Assembly: GCA_934555855.1 (NCBI GenBank)
Contig: CAKTFL010000043.1
Location: 1 to 10,057 of the forward strand
Source: an uncultured Sphingomonas sp.
GTDB lineage: Bacteria; Pseudomonadota; Alphaproteobacteria; Sphingomonadales; Sphingomonadaceae
DNA length: 10,057 nucleotides
Reading direction: 5' to 3'
The translations under genes were made by a program, and so were the position numbers. Shown here piece after piece: positions 6,390 through 10,057 of the stretch (the first letter of the stretch is position 1; every line of letters begins with the position of its first letter). The notes below the pieces were generated by a model, which made no database searches, was not told where the DNA came from, and saw only the letters and a program-made list of their open reading frames with translations.

Positions 6390-7034
6390 TCAACGCGTCG
6401 CGTCGTAGCGCAGCTGTGCGTCGGTCAGCTGGAAGCCGACCAGCGCCTCGAATGTGGCACGTGCCACCGCCTGGCGCACTTCGGGCGCGGACAGCGGGTC
6501 AATCGCCGCGTCCTCATCGCCCGCCTTGCGACGCCGGGTGAGCCGATCGCGCACTTCCTGCGGCAGGGTCGCGGCGGCGCGGGTGACCTGCGTCGATGCA
6601 CGCCCCGATGCCTGGGCGCGCGCCTGACCAGCGTCGAAGTGCACCGAAAGCTGTCCCACCCGCTTCGCCACGACAGCGCTGCCGCCGCGAACTACGGTTA
6701 TGAAATAGGGCAGCGCCACATCACGGGCCGCATCGGTGCGGGTCCGGCGCGCCAGCACGTCGAAGGTGACGGTCGTCGCGACCTGGTCGCCGGCATCGTT
6801 GCAGGTCGACCGCACATTGGTCATCGTCGCCGTCACGTCCAGCGACGCCTCGCTGGTGTCGCTGGCGGGATCGAACAAGGTCACGTCGCCCGTTCCGGCC
6901 GGCACGGCGACGGCGGGACAGGCGGAACGGACGGCGGTGATGCCGCCGGTCGCATCGATCTCCCCGCCCCGACTGGCGCACCCGCCAAGAACGAACACGG
7001 CAGCGGCGGCAGCGGCGGACACTGAAGCTTTCAC
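6390..7034 (-). CDS. Predicted lipoprotein of unknown function
   Basis: 214 aa if started at GTG 7034. The N-terminus is a short signal peptide (VKASVSAAAAAAVFVLGGC) ending in a lipobox LGGC with Cys19 as the lipidation site, so the protein is probably exported and anchored in a membrane, most likely the outer one. The mature part has a beta-rich middle (about 45-135: DVTLFDPASDTSEASLDVTA, VATTVTFDVLARRTRT, YFITVVRGGSAVVAKRV) and a charged alpha-helical C-terminal third with RDRLTRRRK (162-170). Two cysteines (39 and 78) could pair. I do not recognise a named family; its role is unknown. The frame is open further upstream, to 7316, but that part overlaps divergent ispH and lacks a signal peptide start. 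A sigma70-like promoter at 7086-7114 supports a start near 7034, although AAGG is about 12 nt from GTG. Confidence 0.8.
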   Translation of the reverse strand: MKASVSAAAAAAVFVLGGCASRGGEIDATGGITAVRSACPAVAVPAGTGDVTLFDPASDTSEASLDVTATMTNVRSTCNDAGDQVATTVTFDVLARRTRTDAARDVALPYFITVVRGGSAVVAKRVGQLSVHFDAGQARAQASGRASTQVTRAAATLPQEVRDRLTRRRKAGDEDAAIDPLSAPEVRQAVARATFEALVGFQLTDAQLRYDATR

Positions 7035-7085
7035 GGGGAACGCGAACCTTTTACGAAGGACATGGCCGCTAGCGCGACGGCGCGC

Positions 7086-7114
7086 AGCATAGGAACCGGC
7101 TTTCGCCCGTGCAA
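7086..7114 (-). promoter_or_regulatory. Sigma70-like promoter of the lipoprotein gene
   Basis: On the minus strand TTGCAC (7114-7109), a 17-bp spacer, and TATGCT (7091-7086). Each hexamer matches the sigma70 consensus at 4 of 6 positions with ideal spacing. The predicted transcript starts near 7079, about 45 nt before GTG 7034. The site lies in the 104-nt divergent gap shared with ispH; I see no comparably good promoter for ispH on the plus strand. Confidence 0.55.
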
Positions 7115-7138
7115 GCAATCGCGTAAGCCGGCCCGGCC

Positions 7139-8095
7139 ATGACCGATAGCCCCAAGCCCGCGCTCGAACTGATGATCGCCGCCCCGCGCGGCTTTTGCGC
7201 GGGCGTGGACCGCGCCATCCGCATCGTCGAGCTGGCGATCGAAAAGCACGGCGCGCCCGTCTATGTCCGCCACGAGATCGTGCACAACAAGTTCGTGGTC
7301 GACTCGCTCCGGGCAAAGGGCGCGGTTTTCGTGGAGGAGCTGACCCAGGTGCCCGACGGCGCGCCGGTGGTGTTCTCCGCGCATGGCGTGCCCAAGTCGG
7401 TGCCGGCCGCGGCGCAGGATCGGGGCCTGGACTATCTCGACGCGACCTGCCCGCTGGTGTCCAAGGTACATCGCCAGGCGGAACGGCTGGTGGCGAGCGG
7501 TCACCATATCCTGTTCATCGGTCACGCCGGCCATCCGGAGGTAATCGGGACACTCGGCCAGGTGCCGGATGGATCGATGACCCTGATCGAGACGGTCGCG
7601 GATGCCGAGGCGCTGGAGCCCGCCGGTCCTACCTCCCTGGCCTTTCTGACCCAGACCACGCTGTCGGTGGACGACACGGCCGCGGTCGTCGCCGCGCTCC
7701 AGCGCCGCTTCCCGCAGATCCAGGCACCGCGTGGCGAGGATATCTGCTACGCGACCTCCAATCGCCAAGCAGCGGTCAAGGCGATCGCCGCCTCTTGCGA
7801 CGCGATGCTGGTGATCGGCGCGCCCAATTCGTCCAACTCCGTGCGCCTGGTCGAGGTCGCCGAGCGCGAAGGCGTGGCGGCGCAGCTGATCCAGCGCGCC
7901 ACCGACCTGGACTGGTCGCTGCTGGAGGGTGTCGGCACCTTGGGGATCACCGCCGGCGCATCCGCCCCCGAGCTGTTGGTGCGCGAGCTGGTGGACCTGC
8001 TCGCCACCCGATTCGAAATCACGGAGCGCGAGGTCGAGACCACCCGCGAGTCGATCGCGTTCAAGCTGCCCCGTGCCCTCGACGCCGCTGCCTGA
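7139..8095 (+). CDS. ispH: 4-hydroxy-3-methylbut-2-enyl diphosphate reductase
   Basis: Last enzyme of the non-mevalonate (MEP) pathway: an iron-sulfur enzyme that reduces HMBPP to isopentenyl and dimethylallyl diphosphate in the cytoplasm. 318 aa, normal for IspH/LytB. Three cluster cysteines are present: Cys20 ([12 protein letters not shown]), Cys104 ([11 protein letters not shown]) and Cys203 ([10 protein letters not shown]). Substrate-site residues are also visible: His49 in [10 protein letters not shown], the [11 protein letters not shown] segment (128-138) with His132 and Glu134, Thr173 in TQTTLS, the SSNS motif 231-234 and Ser275. The start [20 protein letters not shown] fits the family; the Shine-Dalgarno is weak. 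It is first of a tight ispH-thrB-rnhA cluster seen in other alphaproteobacteria, and its stop TGA directly abuts the thrB start. Confidence 0.98.
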   Translation: MTDSPKPALELMIAAPRGFCAGVDRAIRIVELAIEKHGAPVYVRHEIVHNKFVVDSLRAKGAVFVEELTQVPDGAPVVFSAHGVPKSVPAAAQDRGLDYLDATCPLVSKVHRQAERLVASGHHILFIGHAGHPEVIGTLGQVPDGSMTLIETVADAEALEPAGPTSLAFLTQTTLSVDDTAAVVAALQRRFPQIQAPRGEDICYATSNRQAAVKAIAASCDAMLVIGAPNSSNSVRLVEVAEREGVAAQLIQRATDLDWSLLEGVGTLGITAGASAPELLVRELVDLLATRFEITEREVETTRESIAFKLPRALDAAA

Positions 8096-9049
8096 GTGGC
8101 CGTCTATACGCATGTGTCGGCGGAAGCGCTGGCGGCGTTCCTTTCCCGTTATGACGCAGGCCAGCTGGTGTCCGCCAAGGGCATTGCAGAGGGGGTGGAG
8201 AACTCCAACTACATAGTCGACACGACGGCCGGCCGCTACATTTTGACCCTGTACGAGAAGCGGGTGTCGGCCGCAGACCTGCCATTCTTCATGGCGCTGC
8301 TGGAGCATCTCGCGGCCAAGGGGCTGCCGGTGCCGCCCGCGATCAAGGATCGGAACGGCGTCGAGATCCAGCAGCTTGAGGGGCGGCCCGCCTGCCTGAT
8401 CCGCTTCCTGCCGGGGGTGTCCGTTTCCCATCCGACGCCCGCTCAGGCGCACGCGGCGGCGGCGGCGCTGGGCGCGATGCACGGCGCGCTGGCCGACTTC
8501 ACGGGCACGCGGCCGAACAGCCTGGGCATGGAAAGCTGGCGCGGATTGCTGGAACGCTGCGGGCGCGAGCTCGACACGATCGGGGCGGGGCTGTTCGACC
8601 GGGTCAAGGGATCGCTCGACAGGGTGGAGGCGGCATGGCCGACCGGCCTGCCGGTCAGCGCCATTCATGCCGACCTGTTTCCCGACAACGTGCTGATGCT
8701 GGGCGATCGGGTCAGCGGGCTGATCGATTTCTATTTCGCCTGCACCGACATCCGTGCCTATGACCTGGCCGTGATGCACGGTTCATGGACGTTCGATGCC
8801 GAGGGGCGAAATGCTGATGCGGCACTGGGCCGAGCGCTGGTCGACGGATATGCGGGGGCGCAGCCGCTGTCGACCGGCGAGCGGGCGGCGCTGACGGTGC
8901 TGGCGCGCGGAGCCTGTATCCGCTTCCTGCTGACCCGCGCCTGGGACTGGCTGAACACGCCCGTCGATGCGCTGGTGACGCGCAAGGACCCGCTCGCTTA
9001 TCTGCGCCGGCTCGACTGGTATGAAGCGCATCCGGAGGCGTTCGCATGA
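8096..9049 (+). CDS. thrB: Homoserine kinase, aminoglycoside-phosphotransferase-fold type
   Basis: Phosphorylates L-homoserine with ATP, a step of threonine synthesis. 317 aa. This is the alphaproteobacterial/pseudomonad ThrB of the APH/choline-kinase fold, not the GHMP-kinase ThrB of E. coli. A nucleotide-loop-like [11 protein letters not shown] spans 29-39 and LTLYEKRV lies at 50-57. The catalytic loop is [10 protein letters not shown] (191-200), with Asp193 as probable base and Asn198 as metal ligand; GLIDFYFA (208-215) provides the metal-binding Asp211. The GTG start follows the ispH TGA with no gap (TGAGTG) and gives [16 protein letters not shown], the usual N-terminus. It overlaps rnhA by 4 nt (ATGA), so the three genes are probably co-translated. 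Confidence 0.97.
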   Translation: MAVYTHVSAEALAAFLSRYDAGQLVSAKGIAEGVENSNYIVDTTAGRYILTLYEKRVSAADLPFFMALLEHLAAKGLPVPPAIKDRNGVEIQQLEGRPACLIRFLPGVSVSHPTPAQAHAAAAALGAMHGALADFTGTRPNSLGMESWRGLLERCGRELDTIGAGLFDRVKGSLDRVEAAWPTGLPVSAIHADLFPDNVLMLGDRVSGLIDFYFACTDIRAYDLAVMHGSWTFDAEGRNADAALGRALVDGYAGAQPLSTGERAALTVLARGACIRFLLTRAWDWLNTPVDALVTRKDPLAYLRRLDWYEAHPEAFA

Positions 9050-9498
9050 GCGAGATGTCGCTGGTGGAGATCGCCACGGACGGCGCGTGCAAGGGTAATC
9101 CGGGACCGGGCGGCTGGGGCGCGCTGCTGCGCTTCGGCACGCACGAAAAGGAAATGTCCGGCGGCGAGGCGCATACCACCAACAACCGGATGGAGCTGAC
9201 CGCGGTGATCGAGGCGCTCGGCGTCCTCAGTCGCCCGTGCCGGATCAAGCTTTCGACGGACAGCAAATATGTGATGGACGGCCTGACCCGTTGGATTCAC
9301 GGTTGGCTCAAGAACGGGTGGCGGACGGCCGACAAGAAGCCGGTCAAGAATGCGGAACTGTGGCAGGCGCTGTTCGCGGCGACCCAGCGGCACCAGATCG
9401 AATGGGTGTGGGTCAAGGGCCATGCCGGTCATCCCGACAATGAACGCGCCGACCGGCTGGCGAGCGATGCGGCAGTGGCGGCGTCGGGGCGGCGGTAA
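9046..9498 (+). CDS. rnhA: Ribonuclease HI
   Basis: Cleaves the RNA strand of RNA-DNA hybrids (R-loops, primers). 150 aa, normal for bacterial RNase HI. The catalytic acidic set is complete: Asp12 in [17 protein letters not shown], Glu50 in [13 protein letters not shown], Asp72 in [12 protein letters not shown] and Asp136 in DNERADRLA; the catalytic His126 lies in [11 protein letters not shown]. The basic handle [20 protein letters not shown] (83-102) typical of E. coli-type enzymes is present. ATG 9046 overlaps the thrB stop (ATGA) and has a strong GGAGG (9034-9038) 7 nt upstream. It is last of the ispH-thrB-rnhA unit; the next gene is convergent. Confidence 0.98.
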   Translation: MSEMSLVEIATDGACKGNPGPGGWGALLRFGTHEKEMSGGEAHTTNNRMELTAVIEALGVLSRPCRIKLSTDSKYVMDGLTRWIHGWLKNGWRTADKKPVKNAELWQALFAATQRHQIEWVWVKGHAGHPDNERADRLASDAAVAASGRR

Positions 9499-9574
9499 CC
9501 CGCAGCTGTCGGACGCCCGTTCGAGCACCACCTTCACATTCGGGTCGAGCTTTGACGCCTCGAACACAAGGCGG

Positions 9575-9600
9575 CCCTTCGGCAAGCTCAGGGCGAACGG
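9575..9600. repeat. Copy of the CTTCGACAAGCTCAG intergenic repeat downstream of rnhA
   Basis: CCCTTCGGCAAGCTCAGGGC then GAACGG, closely matching the right arm of the pair at 2819-2903 and the copy at 6349-6384. It sits in the 170-nt gap between convergent rnhA and the oxidoreductase gene. No gene is recognised in the rest of this gap (9499-9574, 9601-9634). Confidence 0.75.
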
Positions 9601-9634
9601 CGGATCTGCACGGTTGGTCCTGCCGGTGAACGAA

Positions 9635-9659
9635 CTCCCGTCTTCCCCTAGGGCGGGAG
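9635..9659. terminator. Candidate bidirectional terminator hairpin between convergent genes
   Basis: CTCCCG (9635-9640) and CGGGAG (9654-9659) are perfect inverted repeats separated by 13 nt that include a CCTAGG palindrome. The hairpin lies 9 nt past the stop of the minus-strand oxidoreductase gene and 136 nt past rnhA. U-runs on either side are poor (TTCGTTC on the minus side), so the terminator role is tentative. Confidence 0.35.
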
Positions 9660-9668
9660 CCTAGAGCC

Positions 9669-10057
9669 TCAAGCGGCACCCTTCGCGGGAGCACTGATTC
9701 GAGCCGAACCGGACAGGGTCTCGAACCGGGCCGGCGTGTAGATCTCCGGGTCGACGCCCTCCGGCATTGCCCTCGTACCCAGCAGCAAGGCGGCCGCCAT
9801 CGCCGCCGCGGCGGGCGCGGTCTGGATGCCGAAGCCGCCCTGCCCCGCGCACCAGAAGAAGCCGGGCACCACCGGATCGCAGCCGTAGACCGGCAACCGA
9901 TCGGGCGCGAAGCTCCTGAGGCCTGCCCAGCGCCGTTCGACCGCCTCGACCCGCCAGTCGACCACGCCCTGGAACCGGTCCACGGCGACCGCCACGTCCA
10001 TCTCCTCCGGCGCGGCGTCGCACGGGTCGGTCGGCACCTCGTCATGCGGAGAAAGCC
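9669..10057 (-). CDS. FAD-dependent D-amino-acid dehydrogenase/oxidase family protein, C-terminal part
   Basis: Only the last 128 residues are in the window; the N-terminal FAD-binding Rossmann region lies beyond the right edge. The visible part begins LSPHDEVPTDPCDAAPEEMD and has RRWAGLRSFAPDRLPVYGCD and then PGFFWCAGQGGFGIQTAPA. The latter is the conserved C-terminal FAD/substrate-site segment of the DAO family, close in style to D-arginine dehydrogenase (DauA) and other DadA-like enzymes that oxidise D-amino acids. The exact substrate cannot be told from this fragment. An internal GTG (10037) is not the true start because the frame stays open and family-like to the edge. It is convergent with rnhA and ends in TGA at 9669-9671. 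Confidence 0.88.
   Translation of the reverse strand, partial: LSPHDEVPTDPCDAAPEEMDVAVAVDRFQGVVDWRVEAVERRWAGLRSFAPDRLPVYGCDPVVPGFFWCAGQGGFGIQTAPAAAAMAAALLLGTRAMPEGVDPEIYTPARFETLSGSARISAPAKGAA

Noticed and set aside
4833..7025. Very long plus-strand open frame (730 codons) opposite gcvT, the riboswitch and the lipoprotein gene
   Set aside because: It runs antisense through gcvT, the glycine riboswitch and a second gene, with Arg/Ala/Gly-rich low-complexity translation and no family motifs; long antisense frames are normal in GC-rich coding DNA.
7035..7316. Upstream extension of the lipoprotein frame to 7316
   Set aside because: It would overlap the start of divergent ispH and bury the signal peptide and lipobox inside the protein; the promoter at 7086-7114 also lies within it.
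7031..8779. 582-codon minus-strand frame opposite ispH and thrB
   Set aside because: Antisense to two unmistakable genes with complete catalytic motifs; its translation is His/Arg/Gln-rich with no recognisable domain.
9499..9585. Minus-strand frame (…EASKLDPNVKVVLERAS…) in the rnhA downstream gap with protein-like composition
   Set aside because: It continues into the antisense of rnhA, its N-terminal side is the dispersed repeat, and I recognise no family; a gene remnant is possible but not supported.
1..10057. Search for a novel multi-gene system, mobile element, CRISPR array or tRNA
   Set aside because: All genes but one belong to well-known housekeeping families and no transposase, integrase, phage gene, regularly spaced repeat array or tRNA cloverleaf was seen; only the short dispersed repeats and the lipoprotein remain unexplained.

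Overview
The window is GC-rich, densely coding chromosomal DNA of alphaproteobacterial type, most likely a sphingomonad (Sphingomonas or a close relative). This rests on the gcvT-gcvH-gcvPA-gcvPB order behind a tandem glycine riboswitch, the split P-protein, the ispH-thrB-rnhA cluster, a ProRS without an insertion domain of a kind I associate with sphingomonads, and short intergenic palindromes of the 'CTTCGACAAGCTCAG' and 'CCCGGC...GCCGGG' types. The assignment is by recognition, not by a search.

Minus strand, about 6290 down to 1: a candidate promoter with a 16-bp palindrome, a tandem glycine riboswitch (6041-6226), a terminator-like expression platform (5993-6035), then gcvT, gcvH, gcvPA and gcvPB. 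These encode the T, H and split P proteins of the glycine cleavage system, which breaks glycine into CO2, ammonia and a one-carbon unit on tetrahydrofolate; the fourth part, the L protein, is not here. After a 66-nt gap the same strand carries proS (prolyl-tRNA synthetase), whose 3' end lies outside the window. The gcvT-gcvH junction is a single base, whereas the gcvH-gcvPA and gcvPA-gcvPB gaps are filled by palindromic repeat pairs.

Middle, 6300-7138: another copy of the repeat, then a minus-strand gene for a 214-aa predicted lipoprotein of unknown function with a recognisable sigma70-type promoter, divergent from ispH.

Plus strand, 7139-9498: ispH (isoprenoid precursor synthesis), thrB (homoserine kinase, threonine synthesis) and rnhA (ribonuclease HI). 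They are packed with zero-base spacing and then a 4-base overlap, so probably one translationally coupled unit. A convergent gap (9499-9668) with one repeat copy and a hairpin separates them from the C-terminal end of a minus-strand FAD-dependent D-amino-acid dehydrogenase-like gene that runs off the right edge.

I see no mobile element, CRISPR array, tRNA or rRNA, and no unknown multi-gene system. The parts most worth a second look are non-coding: the glycine riboswitch platform with two mutually exclusive helices, the palindrome at the gcv promoter, and the repeat pairs inside the gcv operon, one of which shows compensatory base changes.
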